64,000 nt of DNA. Source: Stercorarius parasiticus (Eukaryota; Chordata; Aves; Charadriiformes; Stercorariidae). The notes under the pieces are model-generated. The model saw nothing but the letters and a program-made list of their open reading frames with translations, was not told the DNA's origin and did not search any database. Positions 1-12,712 of this stretch are shown in pieces (positions within the stretch are counted from its first letter, which is position 1; each line of letters starts with the position of its first letter). The position numbers were made by a program, and so were the translations under genes. The DNA lies in the NCBI GenBank assembly GCA_013396915.1, contig VWZL01003483.1, positions 342,855-406,854 of the forward strand. The letters run 5' to 3'.

Positions 1-3000
1 ATCCCAGATGTTGCTGGTCTGCACCTGTACAGCCTTATTTTTGTGAGCAGGGCAGGCACTGCTGTAACTGCAGCTGGAATGTAACACAGCAGCATTACTT
101 ACTGCATCCCGCTGATGTGACAGTTGCCTGCTTGTAGCCCTGTATCAGACATTGCCACTGTTAGTAACAGGCCATGTGCTTTGAACTGAGTTTGCAAGGC
201 TTCACATTGAGTCATGCTAGGCTTCCTTCAGCTGAACATTTGCTGACCTGCCTGCAAGATTTTTTTTAACTTGGCTTAGCTGTAACAGCATTTTTTCTAC
301 TGACAAGGTGGTTATAGATTTGTTTTTATTTTTGCTTATCCTTGTATGGTACCACCATAGTTGTGTACAGACAGGAGTAACGAGTAGTTGTTCTGTGCAG
401 AACAAGATACAACCAACATAATGATGTAGCATGGAGAAATACAGGCCTGGGATGATAGCAGAGGCCTTGAGAGGTGGAGATACAGGATGCAGTGGGGAGG
501 AGTACAGGCGCAAGATGACAAACTATGAGGCACAGCCTTGCCACTGGAGACCCCACAGCTATAAACTAATCAACCATTATTTTCCATTAAAAAGAAATAC
601 AGACCTAGAGTTAGACAAAACCACATTTTTATGAATAATGGAACAAAGAACAAGTTTCTAGTCTATGCAAGATATATCACATACGGTAAATTTGGATATC
701 ATGTGGAGCTGCAAACCAGTGATGAAACTACAAGGTGTGAAAGCCTGTTGTCAAACATAAAAAAGACCCCAAGTGGATCCCAGAGTGAGAAAGATGCAGC
801 CATCAGCATCACATTCCTCCCAGCAAAAGACCCTATGTGCTGGTGACCAGCCTTAGCACCCCTACCACCAGACTGAAGCCACCAACCTGAAGATCCCAAG
901 AAGCAGTGGCAGGAAACACCAGGAAAGGGAGAAGAAGCTAGGAAGTGTGAGTATAACAATTTTAACTGTATTGTTAATTTTATTATTATTGCAACTTTTT
1001 CTGTAGTGAAGTGTTTTTTATTTTTCTGTAATAATTAGATCTGGACTAATAATGATTCTTCGATTAGACTTATGATTTCAATTATACTAACATAAATACT
1101 TGGCTTTCTATATATGATATGCTTTCTCTTTCTTCATAAAAAAGATTTTGAAGGTAACATGCTTTAAGCCTATTCTATATTGTCACAGTAGTATTCAAAG
1201 AGCACTCAGAGTTAAAGGTGCAGGATGAAGGTCCTTGCACATGGAGGAGGTTCCAGACTACAGATCACTTTTCGTGAAGAAAGTGCATCAAAAAAAAAAA
1301 TCAAGTAGTAAGAAGAGAATGTAGCAAGATTTAAAAGTTGTCATGGTAATGTGCTCTTAAATGTAAATTAGTCTATGAATTTAGGCAAATGATACTGAGA
1401 GCTGCCAACTGTTTAAGGATTATTTTTTTTGTAAGAAAGACTGCAAGTGTTGCCATTTTTTTTTACTTTACTTGTTTTAAAAGTATACATTTCTTATTGG
1501 CAGAATAGCAGATTACTTGTTGAATTTAGCTTAAGACATTTATATATTTCTTTGAAAGAATCTCCATATTCTTGTAAACCAACTCTTCCTGCCTCCCCCT
1601 TCTCTGGATTTATATTTATATCCTAGGCAAACTTGGCACTCTGTGATGTTAGAAAACATGGCTAAAACTCATACAATTGTTTAGCATTTGCAGTGGGGAG
1701 GGGACAGGAAAGGAATCAAGTAGGTTTCTACAAACATTTCTACTAATAGCAGTAACACCTTTAAAGTAAAGGTTATACTTAATTAAATACTTGACATTGT
1801 GATGAACTTTATGGAAGCAAGGTTTCAGACATGTGGAATCTATTGCAAATGACGACTAAAAATACCACTCCTTAATAATTAAGACAGAGCTGGACTTACA
1901 GCAGAGCAGTGTACATTTCTGCAAGCTGCTCCTTGAATTTGTGTCACTTCCATATGCAATTAAGTTTAGAGAGTCCTGTTTGAAGGCTGACTTTCCTAAC
2001 TATGCTGAGTCCTTGGATGGACTCAGAACAATCAGTGTGTGACAGTGCAGGGGTTGAGCTCAGCGTTGCCACTTCATGGGGATATGAACTGCTGTTCTCA
2101 GCATACAGACTGCCCTGAGACCAGCATTCCCCAGGGTGCATGGGAGCATGCCCGCAGCTCCAGCTGCCCCCTCACCAATCTCCGTGGCTGGACATCCATC
2201 TCACAGCTCCCTCCCTGTCACTCTGAGGAAGCCACAGGGAAAACAGCATTAAAGAAAGAGCTGAGCTCCCCTGAAATGCGTGTGCAATGTGCCAAGCAGT
2301 GAGCAGCAGAAAGTCTGGCTAAGGAGGTTTCTCACCAGCCTGGTTTCATGTGACCCGAACAGCTCAAGGGGATACATATGAACTGAAGCCATCTCAAGAC
2401 ATCAGAAACTGGAACTCTACCCAGGGTCAAAATGTGAGCAAGATCTGCTGCCATGGCATGTCTGTCTGACTGTGGTATTTATTTAGTATTTTTGGAAATG
2501 CAATCTGAGTGTAGCACGTTATTCAGAGGGGACTCAAACTATTTTTGAAAAGAATACAAATTATTTATATGGGGGTTGGAAGCCATATGGAGTCTGGGAG
2601 AAAGCAGGGAGGTGAAGGGAAATTAGAGCTAGAAGAGAAGCAGGAAGGGGATAAATGGGTGTACAGTGAGCTCTGGAAAATACATACAAAAATTATGGAA
2701 GAAATGGCAACAGACCCATGCTACCATCTAAGCAGATGCAAGGACATCTTTCTGTAGAAAGGAGAGTGCTTTAGCAGTGGGGGTGGAAACCTTGCTCCAC
2801 GGGGGAGCCAGGGTCTGGCCATTCTGCCACTCTAGGATTGTCAGTCAGGGACACGACTCTTTAAGCCCAGCTAATCCTGAAGCATAGTGGTGTCTGGGGC
2901 ACTGCTGGCTAAGTGAGGAATTAGGCTCCAAGTAAAGCTGCTCCTGCTGCATGTACACACTGCAGAATGTATGTGCTGCCACAAACGGCACAGTAAGGAG

Positions 3001-3139
3001 TGGGGGGACTGATGCGAAATTTGAAAGGAGACACCAACACCAGAGAGACCTGCCATTACTCCCTCATGCATTGCTGTGAATTTTAGCTGCCTTGTATGCA
3101 AGGGTTAATACTTAGCAGCAAAACGTTCAGAGTGAACAG
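1..3139. other. Intergenic sequence, nothing recognised
   Basis: No exon, RNA gene or mobile element could be supported. Short open frames exist on both strands (longest under 100 codons) with no recognisable product. The region lies downstream of WAPL. A slightly GC-richer patch is at about 2040-2320. Confidence 0.6.
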
Positions 3140-3330
3140 TTCCCAGTATTGTGAGACAGCAAGTTCCACAGTTTAATTCTGTGCTGTGTTAAAATGTACT
3201 TTCTTTTGCTTATTGTAAATTCTGTTACCTGGTAATTGTACTGGGCTCCCTCTTGTAGGAATGAAGGAGAGCTCTGGGAGAATCAGTCATTTCCTATTTA
3301 TGTTTTCCACATCGTATTTGAGTTTTTTGT
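3140..3330 (-). mobile_element. Ancient CR1-clade LINE remnant
   Basis: On the minus strand one frame reads TRGSPVQLPGNRIYNKQKKV and a shifted frame continues with LWNLLSHN. This resembles the C-terminal RT tail of older reptile/bird CR1 copies (TRG...L..NR......K, then LWN.LP). It is highly decayed with frameshifts, and the boundaries are approximate. Confidence 0.55.
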
Positions 3331-4034
3331 TCCCAGTTGTATACCTCCAGTTGTCATTTCTACGTCAAGCTGAAGAATTCAGGGCTATTAACTTCTTCTG
3401 GCTATTCCATATTGGTGGTTATTCAGGTACAAAGCAGAAGAAAGGAAGATAAAGAGGCTGAGTTTTGTATCTGCCTCTGTCTTGCTATCTCCTAAAATCC
3501 ATGCTGTATTCAAAACAAGGCAACATCATGGATACATCATGTGATATGACGATAGTTCCTGTTTTATTTGTCCACTTGTTTCCTAATAAAGCCTAACGTT
3601 ACAATTGTCTTTCTGCCCTCTGCTGAAACTGACTAGTCAGACTTTTTTTTTTTTTCTGGTGGTGACAGTTAATTTGTACTCTAACTTAATGTATTTGACT
3701 ATCATGAATAACCAAATACCCACAGACTGCCAAACACCTGCAGTCCATCACCCTTCCCACCCACCACACTCCCCTTGTCAAGTCAATCACAAACCCATGC
3801 AGCACTGCAGCACTCAGCTGACATCCCTTGGTAACTCAGCAGTGTCCTCCATTCCTGCAGGGATGGGGTTGTTATTTCTTCTCAGCTCTTCTCTTTTAAG
3901 CTCTTGGATGGAAGGTTATCAGTCCAATAGAGGACTTTTCTCTCTATGCATAGTTTAGGGTCTCTAGGAGGCTTTAGTGAATACTTTAAAAAATTTTTTA
4001 AAATATTTTTTAAATTTGACAAGCACACCTTATT
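3331..4034. other. Intergenic sequence between two CR1 remnants
   Basis: It contains a T tract (about 3640-3655) and a 117-codon open frame at 3605-3958 (+) of biased, unrecognised composition. I see no supported gene. Confidence 0.55.
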
Positions 4035-4235
4035 TTTTTCCACTAGGAGAGTAGTACAGCACTGGTGTGGTTTACTTACAGAGGCTGTGAAATCACCATC
4101 CTTAGAGGTTTTCAAAACTGGACTAGACAAAGCCAGGGCTGACCTGAAGTAGCTTGGTCACCCATCTCACTTTGAGCCCAAGTCTGGGCTACATGATCTC
4201 CCGCGTTCCTTTCAACCAACATTTGCATGGTTTTA
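4035..4235 (+). mobile_element. Old CR1 3'-end fragment
   Basis: The translation reads STRRVVQHWCGLLTEAVKSP then SLEVFKTGLDKARADLK, the degraded C-terminal end of a CR1 reverse transcriptase ORF. It is followed by a decayed CR1 3' UTR (ggctacatgatctcccgcgt, then cctttcaacc). It is about 200 bases long, 5'-truncated, and clearly older than the copy at 58.2 kb. The 3' octamer repeats are not recognisable. Confidence 0.8.
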
Positions 4236-7200
4236 TATTAACTGTGTCATGCCTGTCTGCTTACTTAGGAGCTCCTTAGGAGTTTCATGAGCAATCCTTA
4301 CTTGCGGTTTCTCTTAGTATTACAGCAGCTGGTTCCCCCAATATTTAGCCAAGTACCTCATCATCAGCCTTTGCTTTATTATAGCGTGTAACTTCTAGCA
4401 ATTTCTTTTGGAATGAAGTTAAACTTGCTAACCTAGCCTGCGGTTAGTAGGATCATTTCTGAAGCTCTTTTGAAAGCTTGTGGTCACAGTCTTTCCTCTA
4501 GTTCCAACTGTAAGTGACATGTTATAAACCACAGCCATTTGCTGAGTTGCTTTAGGGCTCTTGATCCACACCAGTTGGGCCTGATAGTCATTGATAATCA
4601 GCTTTTGTCATTCCTATACGGTTCATGCTTTGACGTTGGCACCTACTTGACACTTTTCCCTCCACCAAGTTTCCAAGAAGTCTATTTTTAATCAATATGC
4701 TCTCTGTCTTCAAATCTTTTGCAAATAGTAACAAACAGTAGGAGACTAGAGCATTGTGTGTCTGCCAGAACGCTGGCAGTGACGTCGCTTTAGTTAATCA
4801 TGCGCTTAAGCAGAAGTGCTGCAAGGAAGCTAACTAAAGACATCCTACATTCATGCAAAATCTCTTTCATAAAGTCATCTGTGGACTCCAGCAGGTGTGG
4901 TGGCTTTTCTCATGTTTCATAATCCACTTAACCCTATGCAGGATACAATTTAATACCTTATTTTCACTTGCCTTTCATAAAATCTCATATTCCCATCCCA
5001 AATTCCACATCATTACCAGCAATCTGTATGTTCAGAAGATCTCCTTTGAACACTTTTGCAGTCTGACCAGAGCGCAGTACCTGTTATGCAGTAACATGAG
5101 CAGTTCCCAGCCAGCGTGACGAGAACAGCATAAACTAGCATGACAGCTTCCAAGTAGCAATGAACTACTCTGCTCTCCCTGTGCTGTGTCCCCCACATAA
5201 GGCTCCAAGTGCGTTTACAGAGCTCCTTGCAGAAATGAGGCATTCTGGAGCCAAGTGTGCGCACGCACACACACTTACCTCCTTTGCTCATATGCATAGC
5301 AGGGCAGATCTCAGATCACCACCACCACCACGGGGCACAGCATCACAGAGCCAGGACTTGGGACATAACTTCAACAACCCTTCAAGTGCTCTGGAGAGCC
5401 ACAGAAACTCAGCAAGAGAATTCCTTGGGGCTGTTGCCAGCTGCCAGGGAGATCAGAGGAGGCAGCGTCACAACTTGCCTCCAACACTTACTGTATTTCT
5501 ACAGAGATAAAGGAGTCCGCATCAAACCTGCTAGAGGAATACGTGTCGCTCTTGAGCTCAGGATCTTGAGGAGCTTGTTTTGGCAAGCTGTATTCAAAGC
5601 TGGGTTGTGAATGTTCGTGGGCCTCCTGGTTCTCTTCTGATGAGAGTAAAAAGAGCAAAAGACCTGCAGTCTTCCTTTTGTTCCTTTGCAGTTTGACGCT
5701 TACAACAATGGTTATTCTGAAACACTGAGAGCAAGAGATTATGGGTTTCACACTTTTCACAGCATCTTGAATAACTAGTTATACTCTAGTAAATAGCTAT
5801 TCTTACAATTGGACATCATGGCTGGTGAGTTCACTTCTGAGTAAACCACCTCCTATTTTCTGCCACTACTGTGTGGTGCCCTGCAGACCAGTCAGTGCTG
5901 GCCCTTACTGTGATGTGAAAAATTCAGGATTGATAACTTCGTGTCATTTTAGTATTACTGTGGAACTGGCACTGGAAAGCCGGGCCATAAATCCAGTGTC
6001 ATGAAGCAGCCTCGATCTTATACTGGTGGAAGCAAACCTCAGCATCCTGAAACAGCAGCCATTTTGAAAGAGTCTTTTCAGTAGATCAGGATGAATTTTT
6101 TTTTTCTCTGTAGAACAAGAAGAGAATAGAATAAAAGTTTCTTCCTAGTGCTGAAGAACAACTCTTGGGTACTTCTGCTCAAGAAGGACTTTTTAAAATT
6201 TTTTTCAGTGGTGTTATTGAAGAGAGATGGGGGAAGAAGTAGAGGGGATGATGTAAAGAGATTTCTCAGCTGTGTACTGCAATTTTCAACTGCATTCAGT
6301 GGAAGAGAGCAAAGCAGCTCTTGGCAGCCTATTGCCACTGTGGTTCTGGAGCCCACGATCATATTTGCAGATGTTACGCTGTGTACCACCAAACTTAAGT
6401 CAGAATACTGACCTTAGCTGTATCTTGATAAGGTCCCAGTGTTGCAACCAATTGCTTATGGTGCAGTAGTGTATGCAGTCTTTATGGCAACTGTTTGGAG
6501 GTGATACGTTTTGCAATATGCTGGGAAATAGCAACCTAATCCTAGACGGCATGTGGTACTACTGGAATCTCATTTGGGAGGTGAAAGGTATTTGCGGGCT
6601 AATTGCTAACCCCTTTGGAGACCCTCAAAGTCCTCAGTGAGATCTTATTCTCACAAGAAACACTTGACACTTCAGAACAGGAAGTGCTGTGCATCCACAT
6701 GCCAGGCCCAGATGTTGATCCAGTTTCTGATATAACTTGCACGCTGGGTCTTCTTCACCCTGTCAGACCTTCAGACCTTCATCTCCAGGGAAAGCTTGTT
6801 AACTAAGGGTATTCTCTGTCCCCACCATTGGTCACAGATGGATGACAAGTTTCAGCACTAGCATGCTAACAAATATTATTTTCTTTCACAAGTCTGAATC
6901 TCTAGATTTCTTATTTACAGGATATCAATAATTCCACATGCTCCTGAAATGATCTGACATTTACTGGTGTTGAGGAAACATCATCAATTAAGACAATGAC
7001 TAAGGCTGTGCAGAACAATCCTGCTCTTCTGGATATCCTTGTCTTACATATGCCTAAAATCCTGTTTGAAAGGGAGATGATCTCCACCTCTCTTAAGAGC
7101 ATGTCTTCTATTTGGGAAGTCAAACCGCATACACACGAAGTCTAAGTAGAATCTCATGTACGTAGTTAGTGAAATCCGGGTTCATAGAACTCCTTTTGAT

Positions 7201-10200
7201 CTTTTGGTTGTGTCATTTCCAGCATCTTAGCGCAATGGTTTTTTTGCTAGACTCAGGAGAGAAAGTACATTCCAATGGTGCCACGTGCTCCTCTCACTGG
7301 AATGTTGCTAGCAATGGCTCAGCAACCAGGGGTGTTTTGAATCTGGGCCGAGGAAACACACAGTGGGGGTTCCAGTATGGGCAAAACCTGGCATTCAGCA
7401 GAAACAGCCCGAGCAGGTCCCCTCCCCAACTTCATCGTATAGTTTTACTTTGTGAACAGCTTGAGCTCCTGGACCAGAGCCTGAGACAGCCACTTCTGGT
7501 GACCTCCGCAAAGCCCCTATAAACATGCCAACTTCTTCAGATGTATTTGGTGTCACACCCTTGCTCAGTGGATTGCAAGTGCATAGTGCATGGGCCTCCA
7601 CAAGCCAACCTCCTCTAGGTCTGACCTTATGTTCACGCTGACTTAGGAGGACTTTTGTTCCGGCTGAGACCTAGGCACAAACTGAGCACTGCCTGAGGGT
7701 TTCTCCCAGAAAAAAAGGTATATAGACTGAGCTCAGCTTTAAAGAACAGCAGCATAATGCAGGACAGCCTAAGGTTAACAACTTCAGGCTTTGAATTCAG
7801 CATTTTGAAAACTGTGTCCAGTAAAAATCCTCAAAGAGAAGGGTAAGATTGTGTAGACAGCTGTGGTTCAAGAGCCACTTCATTTGGTCCCAGCTATCAA
7901 AGTTCAAAAACCAAAGCAGACTCTTAGTGATTTTCAGAAGATTTTAAAAAATTGAAGCTACATTAAGTACGTTAATCAAATAGCACAAACCAGCTCTCCT
8001 GAAAACTTCTGAATGCTAATCACAAGTGTTAAATAAAATCACAGTTGCAGGGCATTTCATCTTTGTATAAACCTCTTAACACTGTACAACAACACTAGGA
8101 TAGCCATATATTTCTGTCTTTTTGTGAGGAACGTATAAATTGATTTAGTTCTCTCAACAGAATTATTTTTATTTTTTTTTATTTACAGTCTTAGACTGCA
8201 TGTATAATAGACCAGCATATTGTTCTAGAGTACTGGTTTGTACCAGCAACTTTAATTGATGTTCTACAGGAATATATAAATGACATTTGAATTTTGTCTC
8301 ACACTTGAAATTATAGTTGAAGAACCATTATAACCTACACCAAATAAGGAAGGAGGAAATTTTATTATTATCTGGGATAAAATAGCTACAAAATTTGTTC
8401 TTGCAAAATCCTCAATAAAATTCTCATTGTAATCTGAGGTATCACAAATAAAAAGTTTTTTTGCAAGATGAAGCTCCATTTTAGAACTGGATGTGTGATG
8501 TGCATGAATGTACTCAGCACACAATTTCCAATTGGATTTTTCCATTAGGAAGATTAAATTTTTCTTATTAAAAATTTATTGCCAGGTTTTAAAAATAGTT
8601 AGGGCAAAGGAGACTACAAACAATAATTGCATCACTTCTATTTAATTTACAGTGCTCCATTTCTGCCACTAAAGTATAATTTCATTATAGCACTTTAACC
8701 TAGACAAACACGATGGCGTTTTTAATTCGGATAACCTTTGCGTTAAAATCCTTTGTTGAATGAAGACAAAAAATTGAAGGCAGCAAAATGACACCAGATG
8801 TTACACAGCAGTTTATATAACACATTTCTAAACTAATTTTTGAGGCTTGGTAACCTGAATATCAACCTTTCAGACCTAAATTCATGCCACAGAGTAAAGC
8901 TGTGACACAAAGTGATCTTCCTGCAAGTTTTCCTTATGGTTTATAGTTAAATTCCATTCAAAGAAAGACTATAAATTAAACATCAGAGCAGAAAACAACA
9001 TAGGCCAGACATTTTAAAACTTTTTGCCCCAGAAGGCTTTCAAGAGCCACAAGTTTGGGGTAAGAGGCCAACAACAAACACACACATCCATGAAAAAAAC
9101 CTAAAGTGTCACAACTTCAGGATCATTCCCAGAGGCAGTAAGGTGTGTGCATAGCTCCTGAATGGCCTCATTTGATGCAAAAGCAACTCCTTTCTTTCCT
9201 TTCTCATTCAAACTTCTCCAGCAATGCCCTTCACCTTGATTTTCATGCATTAGGTACTAGGAACAGCAGAGAAACAAAATGACTATATATACAGCTATCT
9301 ACGTCTGTGTGCATGTGCACACATCCATTCCTATGTATTTTCCATCAAGGTTTGCTTCCCACCAAGTAGAATATTTTAACACAAAAGGAAACCAAACAGC
9401 AGCAACTGGCAATAGGACATATATCACATTCACAAGTCCTTCTCCCATCAGGCAGGCTAGTTAAATATATTTTCTTTGGTATGGAAAAAAGTAAAATTAT
9501 TTCTCGTAGCTGTTTGTTGGGGTTTTTTTTGTTTGTTTTAAATTTATTTATTTATTTCCACCAAATTGTAGCCCTTGTAACTTTTCTCAACTTTTGGTTT
9601 CTATTGATGAAACATCAGTGAATTTGAAGGAGAAAACAATGCAAGTTAAGAACCTTTTGAAGAGGTCTGGTTTGGTTCTTTAACAGATGTATTAATCCAG
9701 GTGGTAAATCTTCATCTCCACAATTAAACATACTCTTTGGCACACCTGGTAGAACATTCTCTTTTCAGTGTCTTTATTCCTTATTTTCAGTGGTGAGAAT
9801 ACATTTAATCGTCTTAAGCGGGTGAAGTGACAGAGCTAGAAAGTTCAGGGAAAAGAGCAGCACAGACATAAACTATTATTACTCACTCACCTGACCAACA
9901 CTGCACTCTTCTAGGACACAATCACAGATTCAGCTTTACAGGTGGAATGAAAACCATTTAATCCGCTCCACACTCCAGGTTAACACCCTTCCTCCCCACT
10001 TTTAAAAAATTAAATGCAGAGACATAACTAGATCTTCTGTTGTAATACAGGAAACAAAGCATTCCCACACTAAACAGTGAATCTAAATAAAATTCCCGTT
10101 ATTCTTTCCTTTACTCCAAATAGAGTCCTCTTTTCTTATCACCTAATTTTACCCTGCAAATGTTTATCCTACTATTAACATTTATCCAACAATGAACTTT

Positions 10201-12689
10201 CCTCTATGTAACTTTGGACCACCTCACCACAGATGAGAATTTGGGGTCTACACCATGGGCATAGAAGGAAATAGGTATTACTGTCTGAAGAACTTTTTTT
10301 ATTATTTAGTAATCAAGCTTTCCACACGTCAAGAAATTCTTTGGCCTTTACTCCCTTAAGCTGATGAAATGGAAGTTCAACACATAGTAGCAGAAGCTGG
10401 GGGTTAGGAGACTTAAGAGACAAAGTTTGGCAGACAGGAGGTGAAAGGCATGAACATGTCTCCCAAATTTCTCTAGCGTAGTTCACTTTCCTCCCAATCA
10501 GGACTTTTTCCAGGGCTCCTTACAACAGCCTCTGCATCACCGGTGAGTGCCCGTTGTCACACACAGACACACCATACCAAGCATGGCAACCTGAGGCTTA
10601 ACCTATAGCTGCAAATTAAGTTCCATTTTCACAGCTGGAATGAAGATCCTTGTGGAATTAGTAAATCAATCTACCCTCGGATGAGGGCTTCAAGCAGCTG
10701 CATTATTTAGAATGGTTTCACTGTTATTTACAGTAAGACTATCCACACCTACGGATGCTGCAAATGTCATAATAAATTAAAGTCCCTTAGATAGGGGACC
10801 TTTAGGGCAGGTAAAAAAAAAAAAAGAATATGTATGAATGGCTTGTGTTCCATGTAGCTAAAATAATCCAGCAGTGTCCTTTACCCAAAGACAAATTAAC
10901 ATATTACACAGAGAAGGAGCAGCAGCAGCATCAAGATTTACATTGGCCTGGTTTTGAAAACACTTGGCTAGCAGGATTCAGGGCAAATTCCAACCTCTTC
11001 AAAAACCCAATAAACGAGCCATCCTTATAGGAAGGGCTTGATGCAGATGAATGGCAGCTACTTAACTCGTCTTTATCTTTTGAAATCAAATACACATTTT
11101 TGGTTTCCTTGCCATTTAAACAAGGAGAGTACCACATTAATGAAAAAAAGCTTTCCTGAAAAAGCCATGTGGGCTTGCCTGGTGATAGCCCAGCTAACCA
11201 AGTGTGCTTTGACTTCTGCTTACTCAACGGAGGAATTAATCATGTCCAGAAAGGAAAAATGAGGGAAGACAGAATACTCGCTAGTGCATCTGACACCACA
11301 AACATCTTTATCAATTTGGTGAGGTACCCGAGTCTGAAAATATGGTTGAAAGCAAGAACTCCTGTTAGAATATTTTGTTACAGAAGTAGTTAAAAAAAAA
11401 GTAACACCCTAAAAATGGTAAGAGAATTCCACCCAGAAGCGGCCATGCTGTGATTATTCAGTTCCCCAGCAGAACCGCACTGTTCCAGCTGCAGGCTTGG
11501 CACAGGGGCTCGGGCCGGGGGGAAAATGAAGCTTTTATACCTTTGGGATCACTGACCAGTCTCCGCCCAGAGAGACTTCATCTGCTGACAGCACAACTAC
11601 TCCATTAGACCAGCTCGAGAAGCCATCTCCAGCACTGGCACCTGCTTTTACATTAAGCTTCTGATAAATCAGTGCTGCACAGATCATGCCAGATCAGTTT
11701 GTTACTATGCAAATCATGCATTTCAAAATATTCTGGAAGTGAAATAATCTATGTGAAAAGCTATGACTCCCAAATCTTCTACAAAAGCTTCACAATTGTC
11801 CTGTTAATCTGAAAATGCTGATGTCATCTCAAAGCATCCACACAATGCCTCCATTATGTATCTACCGACAAAATAACCAAGAGGAAATACTTTTCTGGAT
11901 CTTACGATTTTTTTTTTAGAAAACATTTCCTTACACAAAGCTGTATTTGCCTCCTGCAGCGCCACATACTAATAACATACTGCTCCGTATTTCAAACTCC
12001 AGTAACATCCCTTTACAGTACAGAAATAAAGTTACATTTTGCTGATGCTTGCTGAAGTGCCAATAGAGATGACACATCACATTCAACTCGCTTTACAGCT
12101 CATGAATTACTGCATATTGTACCTGTACCTAGTTGTATCAATTAAGAAAAAAATCCACGGGGAAAAAAAATCTATCCTAAAATTAAAGTATCATTCATAT
12201 TAGAGAAACAGAGCAATGCTCATGGTAATTGTCTCATTTTTCACTGAAGAAAGAAGCCATTAACACACACACACACACCCCGCCATGTGAAAAGTATCAG
12301 CATAACATGAACTGCCCCATTTCCCCTATGGTTTAGCTTATTTTTGTTATTCTAACTACAGCTCTTCAGAGTTGTTACAGGCCCCTTCAGCTGCACGATC
12401 AATAGCAACTTGTGTGGAGAACTCCAAAAACTCATCAAGACATTGAGTCCATCATCTCCAGAAAATGTCAATCCGCAGTTGGTTTGACTGAGCCCAGCCT
12501 CAGCTCCAGGCACTGAATGTTGTTGTCCCAACACACCAGTGAGAAACAGTGCACTACCTTCGGGATGCTCCTCCATTCTTTTTTTTCCTCCTCTCTTTTC
12601 TTTTTTTCCTTCTAATAATTTACCTGACACTGCCTTCTTTCTGCAATCGCTCAGAGGAGTATTTTATTACATGTTAAAAGACAAGATAT
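4236..12689. other. Intergenic sequence downstream of WAPL
   Basis: No gene is recognised across about 8.5 kb. Short simple repeats are at 5257-5274 (CA), 9519-9557 (T/TTTA) and 12263-12278 (AC). GC-richer islands are at about 5160-5480 and 11445-11640. Open frames here are short and show no splice or codon evidence. Part of the right end could be extra WAPL 3' UTR if transcription runs past 12690. Confidence 0.55.
12263..12278. repeat. (AC)n microsatellite
   Basis: Eight AC units, just left of the inferred WAPL 3' UTR end. Confidence 0.9.
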
Positions 12690-12706
12690 GTATTGAAAGT
12701 AGCAAT

Positions 12707-12712
12707 TTTATT
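12707..12712 (-). terminator. Candidate distal poly(A) signal
   Basis: This is a canonical AATAAA on the minus strand, about 2.36 kb past the stop codon, with a second copy roughly 44 bases downstream. It was chosen as the likely main 3' end because the sequence beyond it changes character, but transcript data would be needed to fix it. Confidence 0.45.

Noticed and set aside
3605..3958. 117-codon + strand open frame
   Set aside because: It passes through a poly-T tract and has biased Ser/Pro/His composition with no recognisable product.
5160..5610. Two overlapping + strand open frames of about 117 codons
   Set aside because: They overlap in different frames, include a His run from a CAC repeat and a CA microsatellite, and resemble no known protein.
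8264..8545. 93-codon minus-strand open frame downstream of WAPL
   Set aside because: No recognisable domain, AT-driven composition and no splice or promoter context; judged chance.
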